Assembly (NCBI GenBank): GCA_026393675.1
Contig: JAPKZQ010000004.1
Coordinates: 124,001-188,000, forward strand
Source of the DNA: Acidobacteriota bacterium
Lineage (GTDB): Bacteria; Acidobacteriota; Vicinamibacteria; Vicinamibacterales; JAKQTR01
Direction of reading: 5' to 3'
DNA length: 64,000 nucleotides
In this document: positions 37,386 through 44,334 of the stretch, in pieces
Position numbering within the stretch: the stretch's first letter is position 1
Layout of the letters: every line of letters begins with the position of its first letter
Translations under genes and position numbers: made by a program
The notes under the pieces: model-generated
What the model was told of the DNA's origin: nothing
The model's input: only the letters and a program-made list of their open reading frames with translations
Database searches by the model: none

Positions 37386-37504
37386 TGGTCGCCCCCGGTT
37401 TCTCGGTTGCCGCCAGGCTTCAGGTCGGTCCAGACGATATTCGGCAACGGCTGGCCGTCGACATGGACGGGCTTTCTTCGGGGCTTGATTTGTGAAGTTC
37501 TCAT
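37373..37504 (-). CDS. Possible small protein (43 aa) overlapping the aminotransferase start
   Basis: A 43-residue frame runs from the ATG at 37504 to a TAG at 37375-37373. It includes VHVDGQPLPNIVWTDLKPGG and ends DQWRR. Composition is protein-like and basic at the N-terminus, unlike the alternative frame, which is Arg/Pro-rich. Its stop lies 12 bases inside the aminotransferase gene, so it could couple translation of the operon. A weak GGTGG lies upstream. No family was recognised. The rest of the gap 37505-37664 shows no other gene and may hold the operon promoter. Confidence 0.35.
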   Translation of the reverse strand: MRTSQIKPRRKPVHVDGQPLPNIVWTDLKPGGNRETGGDQWRR

Positions 37505-37664
37505 GCCTTGCCACCGTTTCGGGCCATGTCGAACCTCCGACATAGCCGACCGACAGTACGTCCGTCTCCCGCGCTCATCCCCCCGGTGTCTGGCCGTTTT
37601 CCAGAAGAATTCTGCCGGGCCAGGCGCGCTGACGACTACTTTTGCAAGGGAGATACCAGCAGTT

Positions 37665-38267
37665 CTACGCCGTGGCCACTCGCATCAGGACGTCGCGCCA
37701 ATGCGTGAGGAGGGGTTCCAGGTCGTATTCGAGGATGTCGGCCAGTTGGACCCAGTCCCCGGACTGCTGGGCCTCGATGAGTTCCTTGGTATGTCCGTCG
37801 AGTTCGGCTGACAAATCGGCGATGGAGAGCCCCTGCTGGCCGAGCGCCCCAAAGTCGTCCGTGAGCGGGACACTGGCGGCGGCGATCACCTGAAATACGG
37901 TCAACAGGTTCTGTGTGACCAGTTGGAGTCCCTGAACAGCGGGCGACACGTCGGCACGCCTGAATCCGTCGGCCACCAGTTTCGCGGCTTGCGCTAGCTC
38001 GGACAGGGCCATCGCCGCGTCGGCCAGCGACTGCCTGGCCAGAAGACTCGGCTCTCCCGTATCGACCTCAATCCTCGAGAACGATGCCAGCGACCGGGCG
38101 CACACGTCCTCAGCCCTGAAGGCCGGTTCGTCGACACCATCCAACCGGACCGATGTCAGGATCTGATGGGTCGTGCAGAGATCAACGTCGAAGCCTTCGA
38201 CCAAGTCGCCCCACGTTTCCCAGCCACTTCGGGCGGGAGTCTCCGTACCATTCACGAGTAGTGTCAC
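37665..38267 (-). CDS. Conserved-looking hypothetical protein next to the flagellins
   Basis: The 200-residue protein is not recognised. It is soluble, acidic and mainly helical: an N-terminal mixed region (about residues 1-75, with LVNGTETPARSGWETWGDLV and ILTSVRLDGVDEP) and a C-terminal helical half (about 80-195) with LADAAMALSELAQAAKLVADGF. The GTG start at 38267 has GGAGG eight bases upstream, so expression is credible. It diverges from fliC1, sharing a gap of 172 bases, and lies upstream of the nonulosonate operon on the same strand. A role in flagellin secretion, glycosylation or regulation is possible from position only. Confidence 0.6.
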   Translation of the reverse strand: MTLLVNGTETPARSGWETWGDLVEGFDVDLCTTHQILTSVRLDGVDEPAFRAEDVCARSLASFSRIEVDTGEPSLLARQSLADAAMALSELAQAAKLVADGFRRADVSPAVQGLQLVTQNLLTVFQVIAAASVPLTDDFGALGQQGLSIADLSAELDGHTKELIEAQQSGDWVQLADILEYDLEPLLTHWRDVLMRVATA

Positions 38268-38333
38268 GCGAAGGTCCTCCAGCTCTGACGCGAGATATGC
38301 CAGAAACCTGCCAGCTCTTTCGGCCCCCCTGAC

Positions 38334-38360
38334 TAAAGAACATTTCAGGGTGTCCGATTA
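38334..38360 (+). promoter_or_regulatory. Sigma-28 (FliA) promoter of fliC1
   Basis: TAAAGAAC (38334-38341), an 11-base spacer and TCCGATTA (38353-38360) match the sigma-28 consensus TAAAGTTT-N11-GCCGATAA at 5 of 8 and 6 of 8 positions with exact spacing. The second flagellin has nearly the same boxes (39372-39398). Transcription should begin near 38367 and give a leader of roughly 70 bases. Confidence 0.75.
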
Positions 38361-38401
38361 CCACTTCGGCACGTAGAGATGGCTATTCTGGCCGTCTGCC
38401 A

Positions 38402-38433
38402 TGGGCACGGACGCCCACCACTTTCAGGGAGGA
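38402..38433 (+). promoter_or_regulatory. Candidate CsrA-binding leader of fliC1
   Basis: TGGGC (38402-38406) and GCCCA (38413-38417) form a stem whose six-base loop is ACGGAC, an A-N-GGA motif as preferred by CsrA. A second GGA pair lies in CAGGGAGGA (38425-38433), which is also the Shine-Dalgarno. The GGAs are about 19 bases apart, suitable for one CsrA dimer. The fliC2 leader has the same arrangement. csrA and fliW are in this window. Confidence 0.6.
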
Positions 38434-38439
38434 ATGGCA

Positions 38440-39246
38440 ATGGCATCGTTCTCAGTCGTCAACAACATCACCGCGGCCTACGCACAGACCAACCTGCAGG
38501 CCACACAGCTGGGCTTGCAGAAGGCTCTGAGCCGCCTGTCGAGCGGCTTCCGCATCAACCAGTCGGGTGATGACGCAGCCGGCCTCGCCGTGGCGAACGG
38601 CTACCGCAACAGCTCCGCGATCCTGAGCCAGGGCATCCGGAACGCCAACGATGGCATGTCCGACCTGCAGATCAAGGACGGCGCGCTCGGTAACATCTCG
38701 AACCTGCTCGATCGGCTCGCCACGCTGGCGACCCAGGCCTCGTCCGGCAAGGCGGGCCTCAGCCTGACCAACCTGAACTCGGAGTTCGGCAAGGTCACCG
38801 CCGAGATCACCCGTGAAGCCAAGGTGGCGGGTCTCGACACGTCAACCAATTTCTCGGTGTTCGTGAGTAACACGACCTCGGCGGCCGATGGCATGGTGGC
38901 CGGCACGGTTGGCGCGGTGACGCTGGCCTCGCTCGGCATCAATACCTCGGCCATCGACACCCAGGCCAACGCGATCAGCGCAGTCGCCGATGTGGCGGCG
39001 GCGGTGGGAACGCTGGGCGGGGTCCAGAGCTCGGTCGGGTCGCTCCAGAACAACCTGCAGTTCGCGATCAGCCTGGCGCAGTCCAAGCAGGTGAACACGC
39101 AGGCCGCCGAGAGCCGGATCCGTGACGCCAACGTGGCGGAGGAAGCGGCCAATATGACCCGGTTCAGCATCCTGTCGCAGAGCGGCATCGCAGCCCTCGC
39201 CCAGGCCAACCAGTCGACCTCGTCGGTCCTGGCGCTCCTGCGGTAA
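38440..39246 (+). CDS. fliC: Flagellin FliC, copy 1
   Basis: The 268-residue flagellin is the filament subunit. N-terminal D0/D1 helices (SVVNNITAAYAQTNLQ, LSSGFRINQSGDDAAGLAVA) and C-terminal D1/D0 helices (SRIRDANVAEEAANMTRFSI, LAQANQSTSSVLALLR) are well conserved. Only about 60 residues separate them, so the outer D2/D3 domains are missing. The ATG at 38440 is preferred over the ATG six bases earlier, because AGGGAGGA (38426-38433) is then correctly spaced and copy 2 has ACG at the earlier site. Thr/Ser-rich central residues could carry O-linked sugar from the adjacent nonulosonate pathway. It is followed by its own terminator. Confidence 0.96.
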   Translation: MASFSVVNNITAAYAQTNLQATQLGLQKALSRLSSGFRINQSGDDAAGLAVANGYRNSSAILSQGIRNANDGMSDLQIKDGALGNISNLLDRLATLATQASSGKAGLSLTNLNSEFGKVTAEITREAKVAGLDTSTNFSVFVSNTTSAADGMVAGTVGAVTLASLGINTSAIDTQANAISAVADVAAAVGTLGGVQSSVGSLQNNLQFAISLAQSKQVNTQAAESRIRDANVAEEAANMTRFSILSQSGIAALAQANQSTSSVLALLR

Positions 39247-39267
39247 TGCGAAGACGGCGGCAAGTTT

Positions 39268-39309
39268 GCGGCGGAGCGGGCCTTCGGGTTCGTCTCCGCC
39301 GCCTTTTTG
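39268..39309 (+). terminator. Rho-independent terminator of fliC1
   Basis: GCGGCGGAG (39268-39276) pairs perfectly with CTCCGCCGC (39294-39302), followed by CTTTTTGT. The loop includes GGGCCTTCGGGTT. The remaining bases up to 39371 show nothing else. Confidence 0.9.
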
Positions 39310-39371
39310 TCTGCCTCGGCCGCAATTGGTCGCGCCCGGACAGCGCCACGAAGACTCCCTCCTAATCCGAT

Positions 39372-39398
39372 TCAAGAACTTCGCAAACGGTCCGATTA
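39372..39398 (+). promoter_or_regulatory. Sigma-28 (FliA) promoter of fliC2
   Basis: TCAAGAAC (39372-39379), an 11-base spacer and TCCGATTA (39391-39398). The -10 box is identical to that of fliC1 and the -35 differs at one base, while the spacers differ, so the boxes are conserved above background. Confidence 0.75.
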
Positions 39399-39439
39399 CC
39401 TCTTCGGCACAGAGAGATGGCCACTCCGGCCGTCTGCCA

Positions 39440-39470
39440 GGGCAAGGACGCCCACCACTTTCAGGGAGGA
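39440..39470 (+). promoter_or_regulatory. Candidate CsrA-binding leader of fliC2
   Basis: GGGC (39440-39443) and GCCC (39450-39453) enclose the loop AAGGAC, again A-N-GGA. The Shine-Dalgarno CAGGGAGGA (39462-39470) supplies the second GGA about 19 bases downstream. Differences from fliC1 are one loop base and the loss of one closing pair. Confidence 0.6.
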
Positions 39471-39476
39471 ACGGCA

Positions 39477-40283
39477 ATGGCATCGTTCTCAGTCGTCAAC
39501 AACATCACAGCGGCCTACGCACAGACCAACCTGCAGGCCACACAGCTCGGCTTGCAGAAGGCGCTGAGCCGCCTGTCGAGCGGCTTCCGCATCAACCAGT
39601 CGGGTGATGACGCGGCCGGCCTCGCCGTGGCGAACGGCTACCGCAACAGCTCCGCGATCCTGAGCCAAGGCATCCGGAACGCCAACGATGGCATGTCCGA
39701 CCTGCAAATCAAGGACGGCGCGCTCGGTAACATCTCGAACTTGCTCGATCGGCTTGCCACGCTGGCGACCCAGGCCTCGTCCGGCAAGGCGGGCCTCAGC
39801 CTGGCCAACCTGAACTCGGAGTTCGACAAGGTCACGGCCGAGATCACCCGCGAAGCCAAAGTGGCGGGCCTCGACACCCAGAGCAGCTTCTCGGTGTTCG
39901 TGAGCAACTCGACCTCGGCATCCGATGGCATGGTGGCCGGCACGGTCGCCGCGGTGGACCTGACCTCGCTCGGCATCAACGCCTCGGCCGTCGACACCCA
40001 GGCCCACGCCATCGACGCAGTGTCCAAAGTGGCGGCGGCGGTGGCGACGCTTGGCGGGGTCCAGAGCTCGGTCGGGTCGCTCCAGAACAACCTGCAGTTC
40101 GCGATCAGCCTGGCGCAGTCCAAGCAGGTGAACACCCAGGCCGCCGAGAGCCGGATCCGTGACGCCAACGTGGCGGAGGAAGCGGCCAACATGACCCGGT
40201 TCAGTATCCTGTCGCAGAGCGGCATCGCGGCCCTCGCCCAGGCGAACCAGTCGACCTCGTCGGTCCTGGCGCTGTTGCGGTAA
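39477..40283 (+). CDS. fliC: Flagellin FliC, copy 2
   Basis: The 268-residue flagellin is nearly identical to copy 1 in the N-terminal 130 and C-terminal 60 residues. It differs mainly in the short surface region (residues about 140-195), for example DTQSSFSVFVSNSTSASDGMV versus the DTSTNFSVFVSNTTSAADGMV of copy 1. It arose by tandem duplication of a unit including promoter and leader. The ATG at 39477 is the only ATG correctly spaced from AGGGAGGA. Both proteins should be exported by the flagellar type III system with FliS as chaperone. Different surface residues may give filaments of mixed composition. Confidence 0.96.
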   Translation: MASFSVVNNITAAYAQTNLQATQLGLQKALSRLSSGFRINQSGDDAAGLAVANGYRNSSAILSQGIRNANDGMSDLQIKDGALGNISNLLDRLATLATQASSGKAGLSLANLNSEFDKVTAEITREAKVAGLDTQSSFSVFVSNSTSASDGMVAGTVAAVDLTSLGINASAVDTQAHAIDAVSKVAAAVATLGGVQSSVGSLQNNLQFAISLAQSKQVNTQAAESRIRDANVAEEAANMTRFSILSQSGIAALAQANQSTSSVLALLR

Positions 40284-40296
40284 GACATCCCTCATG

Positions 40297-40346
40297 GAGG
40301 GCGTGGTCGGCCTTGGTGCCCCCCACGCCCTCTTTCGGTTTTTTTG
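40297..40346 (+). terminator. Rho-independent terminator of fliC2
   Basis: GAGGGCGTGG (40297-40306) pairs perfectly with CCACGCCCTC (40323-40332), followed by TTTCGG and seven T. It separates fliC2 from flaG-fliD-fliS. The proposed flaG start lies only 9 bases after the T-run, so flaG-fliD expression needs read-through or a promoter not recognised here. Confidence 0.9.
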
Positions 40347-40354
40347 CCGACCTT

Positions 40355-40606
40355 ATGATTGGCCCAAATTTCGCATACGCACAAGCGGCCGTCGACTCGG
40401 GGCGTGGCTTGGCGCCCCCTTCGGTCGCGGCCCTTTTGGCGCGTCATCGGCTCTGTATCAAGGCCGACACGCGCGCATACGACGGTCGCCCGATCATGCG
40501 ACTGGTCGATATTTCGACAGGTGAGCCGGTCTGCCGACTCCCACAGGTCGTTATCGAGTCGCTCGGGCGAATGGCTGCACGCCGGAGATCCCGACGCGCC
40601 GCCTGA
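40355..40606 (+). CDS. flaG: FlaG-like flagellar protein
   Basis: The 83-residue protein has a C-terminal half that fits the FlaG family: IKADTRAYDGRPIMRLVDISTGEPVCRLP, with the usual V-D-x-x-T-G-E-V-x-R-x-I/L-P pattern, then a basic tail. FlaG influences filament length in several species. It sits between the flagellin genes and fliD, the usual place. The ATG at 40355 has no good Shine-Dalgarno, so the start is uncertain; a start at 40313 would lie within the terminator. The gene ends 12 bases before fliD. Confidence 0.7.
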   Translation: MIGPNFAYAQAAVDSGRGLAPPSVAALLARHRLCIKADTRAYDGRPIMRLVDISTGEPVCRLPQVVIESLGRMAARRRSRRAA

Positions 40607-40618
40607 GGAAAGGGTCCC

Positions 40619-41995
40619 ATGAGTTCGCCCATCACCTTCAGCGGCTTCAACAACATCGACTTCAATTCCGTTCTGAACCTGCTCATGGCTCAGGCGCAAC
40701 TGCCCCGGACGACGCTGGCGGCCCAGCAAACGGACTTGCGGTCGAAATCGAGCGCCTTCGCTGCCCTGGCCACCAAGCTCAGCGCCCTTTCATCCATCAG
40801 CAATGATCTGACCGATCCGGCCGTCACCAGCGGCCGCACGGCTTCTTCCACCGATGAGTCCGTGGTGACCGCCTCCGCCGCGAGCGGGGCGGTCCCCGGC
40901 CTCTACGATGTCGTCGTCAATGAATTGGCTCACGCCCAGGTCACCTTGGCGACCAGCCGCCAAACCGATGTCAACACGACGGTTGTGGCCGACGGCGGCA
41001 CGCTCAATATCGGCAGCGGCACGGTGGACCTGGCCGGCAAGAGCCTGACGCTCCAGGGTCTGGCCGATGCGATCAATGCGACCGCAGACACGGGTATGAC
41101 CGCCTCAATTGTGTCTCCGACGACCGGCACTTACGCGCTGATGCTCACCGGAAACGACACCGGAACGGCAAACGCCTTCACCATCACCAATTCGCTCACG
41201 CTCGGGTCGGGCGCGTCGCTTATCGCGTTCACCGACACCAACAACGACGGCATCAGCGGCGATAGCACGGCCGACAACGCCATGCAGGCGACCGACGCCG
41301 ACGTGCTGGTCAACAACGTGCCGATCAGGAGCGCCACCAACACGATTGACGGGGCGGCGCCCGGCACGACGTTGACCCTGCTCAGCAAGACCGCGCCGGG
41401 ACAAAGCGAGACCGTCAGCGTCTCCAAGACCACCGACACGACGCTTGCCCAGGTCCAGAAGTTCGTGGATTCCTATAACGGGCTGGTGACCTTCATCCAG
41501 CAGCAAGGCACGGGCACGGACGGAATCGGCCGTGATCCGCTGCTCCGGATGATGTGGTCCGAGCTCCGGGGGACGATCAACTCGAGTTACACGGCAGGCG
41601 GGGCGCAATCGAGTCTGGCCGTGATCGGCGTCGGTTTCGACCAGACCGGCAAGCTCACGCTGGATTCATCGGCCTTGAGCGATGCGCTTGCGGCCGGCGA
41701 AACCGACGTGCGTCACCTGTTTGGCGGCGACGGAACCAACGCGGGGGTGTTCAGCTCGCTCCGGGACACGCTCGACAACTACGCGAGCTCGGGCGGGCTC
41801 ATCGCGAGCACCACGGATCGGCTCCATCTGCAGGTGTCGAACATGGACACCCAGCTCGCGGACATGGATACGCGACTCGCGGTCCAGAAGACGTCTCTCC
41901 AGCAGCAGTTCACGGCGGCCGACTCGCTCATGTCCCAGCTGAACAGTTCGGCGGGATCGCTCTCCAGTCTCGGCTCGCAGTACAAGTTGTTCTAG
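40619..41995 (+). CDS. fliD: FliD, flagellar filament cap
   Basis: The 458-residue protein, about the length of E. coli FliD (468), has the N-terminal FliD domain (SGFNNIDFNSVLNLLMAQAQLP, then a coiled coil) and the C-terminal domain with FVDSYNGLVTFIQQQ, GRDPLLRMMWSELR and a terminal coiled coil (LADMDTRLAVQKTSLQQQF). It caps the filament tip and guides flagellin assembly. GAGGAAAGG lies shortly before the ATG. fliS follows 12 bases later. The central part shows a repetitive Thr/Gly/Ser composition as expected of surface domains. Confidence 0.94.
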   Translation: MSSPITFSGFNNIDFNSVLNLLMAQAQLPRTTLAAQQTDLRSKSSAFAALATKLSALSSISNDLTDPAVTSGRTASSTDESVVTASAASGAVPGLYDVVVNELAHAQVTLATSRQTDVNTTVVADGGTLNIGSGTVDLAGKSLTLQGLADAINATADTGMTASIVSPTTGTYALMLTGNDTGTANAFTITNSLTLGSGASLIAFTDTNNDGISGDSTADNAMQATDADVLVNNVPIRSATNTIDGAAPGTTLTLLSKTAPGQSETVSVSKTTDTTLAQVQKFVDSYNGLVTFIQQQGTGTDGIGRDPLLRMMWSELRGTINSSYTAGGAQSSLAVIGVGFDQTGKLTLDSSALSDALAAGETDVRHLFGGDGTNAGVFSSLRDTLDNYASSGGLIASTTDRLHLQVSNMDTQLADMDTRLAVQKTSLQQQFTAADSLMSQLNSSAGSLSSLGSQYKLF

Positions 41996-42007
41996 GGAAT
42001 CATCAGC

Positions 42008-42409
42008 ATGTTGTCTGCAGCAGCGCGGGCCGCGGCCCAATACCAGCGAACGGCAGTTGAGTGCGGTACGCCCCTCGAGCTTGTTGTCAGGCTGTACGAC
42101 GGGGCGATTGCCAACATCGCAAGGGCGCGCGATGGCGCCTCGGGCGGCGACCTGCACGCGCGAAAAGATGGCCTGTCGAAGGCGATGGCGATTGTCAGCC
42201 AGTTGCAGAGTTCGCTCGACATGACGGCCGGTGGAGAAATCTCGACGTCGCTGGACGCGCTCTATACGTACCTCATCGGACGCATGGTGGACGCCAACAC
42301 GAAGAAGGACGCCACCGCCCTCGACGAAGTGCACCGCCTGCTGTCCACACTGCGGGACGGATGGCAGCAGATCGCCAACGCGCTGCCCGGAACACGGGCC
42401 CAAGCGTGA
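42008..42409 (+). CDS. fliS: FliS, flagellin export chaperone
   Basis: The 133-residue all-helical protein shows the FliS pattern: YQRTAVECGTPLELVVRLYDGAIANIARA near the N-terminus and DALYTYLIGRMVDANTKKD, then DEVHRLLSTLRDGWQQI. It binds the C-terminal helices of flagellin and prevents polymerisation in the cytosol. It also interacts with FliW in some bacteria, which matters because FliW and CsrA are encoded nearby. It overlaps the next gene by four bases (GTGA). Confidence 0.93.
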   Translation: MLSAAARAAAQYQRTAVECGTPLELVVRLYDGAIANIARARDGASGGDLHARKDGLSKAMAIVSQLQSSLDMTAGGEISTSLDALYTYLIGRMVDANTKKDATALDEVHRLLSTLRDGWQQIANALPGTRAQA

Positions 42410-42879
42410 GCGACGAGCACCTGCGGCAGCACCTCGCCCTCTATGGTCCTGGACTCGAGGCCGAGGTGGCGCTGTTGCATCAACTCCAGCGTCTCGCCTT
42501 GGCCCAGCGGGATGCGCTCGACGGCCAGGCCACTGATCTGCTCTCCAGGATTGCGCAGGAGCGCGATCGGATCATGGCCGCCCTGGTAACCATCGAAGAG
42601 AATCTTCGAACCACCCGGCAGGAACTGGCGGCCAATCGAGAAGCTGTCGCCGGGATGGACGGCTTCGCCGAGATTGCGCAACTTCATCGAACAGCGGCCG
42701 ACCTGGTCGCCACCATCGTCCACTCTGACCAGGACACACAGCAGGCACTTCAGGAAGCCGAGGTCGCACGACGCTTCGCGGCCGACACGCTGAATGTGGC
42801 TGGCTCGACGCTGGCGGCCTATCGGCGCGTCGTCGCGCCTCCGGTAACAGGAGTCGGCCTGGTCGATCGCCGCGGCTGA
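42406..42879 (+). CDS. FlgN/FliT-like flagellar export chaperone
   Basis: The 157-residue protein is almost wholly helical with heptad-like Leu spacing (LEAEVALLHQLQRLALAQRDAL, RIAQERDRIMAALVTIEENL). Size, charge and position after fliS fit a FliT- or FlgN-type chaperone for FliD or the hook-associated proteins, but no diagnostic motif distinguishes them. A second FlgN-like gene lies at 47361 next to flgK, so this one is the likelier partner of FliD. The GTG start overlaps the fliS stop. Confidence 0.65.
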   Translation: MSDEHLRQHLALYGPGLEAEVALLHQLQRLALAQRDALDGQATDLLSRIAQERDRIMAALVTIEENLRTTRQELAANREAVAGMDGFAEIAQLHRTAADLVATIVHSDQDTQQALQEAEVARRFAADTLNVAGSTLAAYRRVVAPPVTGVGLVDRRG

Positions 42880-42881
42880 AC

Positions 42882-43218
42882 CTATCTGAGCCAGCCGATG
42901 CGCTGGAAGCCGCCAAACACGCGATCATACAGGTCGGTGAAACTCGGCTTGGTGGTATCGCCCAGGTACCCGCGGGTCGGCCTTCGCGGCCGGGGCATCC
43001 TTCTTCGCGTCCTTCCCGTCCTTGTTCGACTTCTCGTCGCTGGCGGGTTTCTTGACGTCCGAATCGGATGGAGTGGTTGCCACGACGTGGGTCGCCGACA
43101 CCGTGAAGGTGCCCTGATGAACCTGCCGCGTCGCCTGGTCACTGGTCTGGGCCGAGAGACGGGCCTGCAGAACGAGCAGCGTGCACGCCCCGGTGATTAT
43201 CAAGAAGACTGCCTGCAT
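42882..43218 (-). pseudogene. Small exported protein gene interrupted by a frameshift
   Basis: The first frame (ATG at 43218) encodes an N-terminal membrane or signal helix (AVFLIITGACTLLVLQARLS) and a Lys/Asp-rich linker (SDEKSNKDGKDAKKDAPAA). Near 42965-42985 the protein-like signal moves to another minus-strand frame, which ends TKPSFTDLYDRVFGGFQRIG and stops at 42882. Joining the frames gives a roughly 100-residue protein with an ordered C-terminus; the unshifted frame ends in unlikely sequence at 42925. It is either a real frameshift, a sequencing error or recoding. No family was recognised. It converges with the FlgN/FliT-like gene. The gap 43219-43355 shows nothing recognisable. Confidence 0.5.
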
Positions 43219-43355
43219 GAAACGCGCGTTGATGGTTCTGACCGTACAAATCTCCCCGCCGCGTCAGCAATGACGCCAGACACCCACATCAACCGGCAAA
43301 TGGCGGCGATAAGTGAGGAGAGGGGAAACAGATGGTCCCGCGCGGAGGCGGCAAG

Positions 43356-44324
43356 TCACACGGCGAGACGACGTCCTGCTGACGGTCCATAGTTGATCCG
43401 GACCAGACCAGCTCTCCGCGCGGAGGCAAAGGCAGAGCACTCGACGAATCCCTGCCTGGCATAGAGCGTCCTGGCCGGTGCGTTCCCTTCGTCGACCATC
43501 AGCGTGATCGAGGAGTACCCGGCCTGCCCAGCCGCGGCGAATGCCTGGCTGAGCAACGTGCGGCCGACACCCTGGCGCGCGTTCTGGGGCCCGACCACCA
43601 CTTGCGCGATGTGCGCCGTGCCGGGAGAGAGCGCAGTGGTCAGCACCGCTCCCAGCAACCGGCCACTCGACGGGTCATCAGCGACAAACGAGGCCTCGGG
43701 CAGAAACCGGCCGCACGACTGCCGTTCGATGAGTTGCCTCAGGTACCGCACCCACTCGTCAAGACGACCATGCGGCGCAAAACACACGGCGCCAGGCGCA
43801 CCGTCGTAGGCGCTGGCGAGCAAACGTACGGCTCCGAGCATGTCCGCGCTGCGGTACGGCCGCATACGCAGGCCAGCCGCCCCTGGACGTCGGTCGAAGG
43901 TATCTGCGCCCAGTGGAAGCGTGAGGTAGAGCGAGCGGCGCACCGAGAATCTGCGCCGGCGCAGCGCGCTCAGCAATGATGCCGGCGCGGGGTAGACAAA
44001 GCAGCTGATGGATGATGCCAGGCTGGCTTCAGGCGATCCGAGTACGCCGTCGAGCAATTCGCGCACGTCGATCGCGCGGTCGGCGGAGAGCGCGCCGATC
44101 TGGAGCTCTCCTTCGAACAGCACGTAGTAGGTCCACCCGCGGACCTCGCCCGTCTGGTCGCGCAGAATCCAGCCCAGCACATCGCCCCGCTGCCGGCCAG
44201 CTTCGACAATCGCCCATGACGTGCATGTATCCCACGCGAGTTCACGCTGCCATCGCCGCTGCTCGTCTTCGTACAGACCCGCGACCAGCGTGCTGTTTGC
44301 GTCGCGCCAGTCATCGAGCGTCAT
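43356..44324 (-). CDS. Two-domain GNAT acetyltransferase
   Basis: The 322-residue protein has a C-terminal GNAT domain with the acetyl-CoA loop VVVGPQNARQGVGRTLLSQA (motif A, Q/R-x2-G-x-G/A) and LMVDEGNAPARTLYARQGF (motif B). The N-terminal half is a second, degenerate GNAT-like domain. It lies 10 bases after csrA in the same operon as fliW and flgL. Possible roles are acetylation of a flagellar protein or the missing N-acetyltransferase step of nonulosonate synthesis (PseH/SpsD role). Both are guesses from location. The ATG at 44324 is chosen because the frame upstream overlaps csrA. Confidence 0.75.
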   Translation of the reverse strand: MTLDDWRDANSTLVAGLYEDEQRRWQRELAWDTCTSWAIVEAGRQRGDVLGWILRDQTGEVRGWTYYVLFEGELQIGALSADRAIDVRELLDGVLGSPEASLASSISCFVYPAPASLLSALRRRRFSVRRSLYLTLPLGADTFDRRPGAAGLRMRPYRSADMLGAVRLLASAYDGAPGAVCFAPHGRLDEWVRYLRQLIERQSCGRFLPEASFVADDPSSGRLLGAVLTTALSPGTAHIAQVVVGPQNARQGVGRTLLSQAFAAAGQAGYSSITLMVDEGNAPARTLYARQGFVECSAFASARRAGLVRINYGPSAGRRLAV

Positions 44325-44334
44325 GCGGGGCGCC

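Noticed and set aside
38401-38439. Longer start for flagellin copy 1 (ATG at 38401 or 38434)
   Set aside because: 38401 precedes the Shine-Dalgarno, and the second copy has ACG where the 38434 ATG would be. The start at 38440 is common to both.
42061-42405. Open frame upstream of the FlgN/FliT-like gene on the plus strand
   Set aside because: It overlaps fliS out of frame. The GTG at 42406 with a four-base overlap is the credible start.
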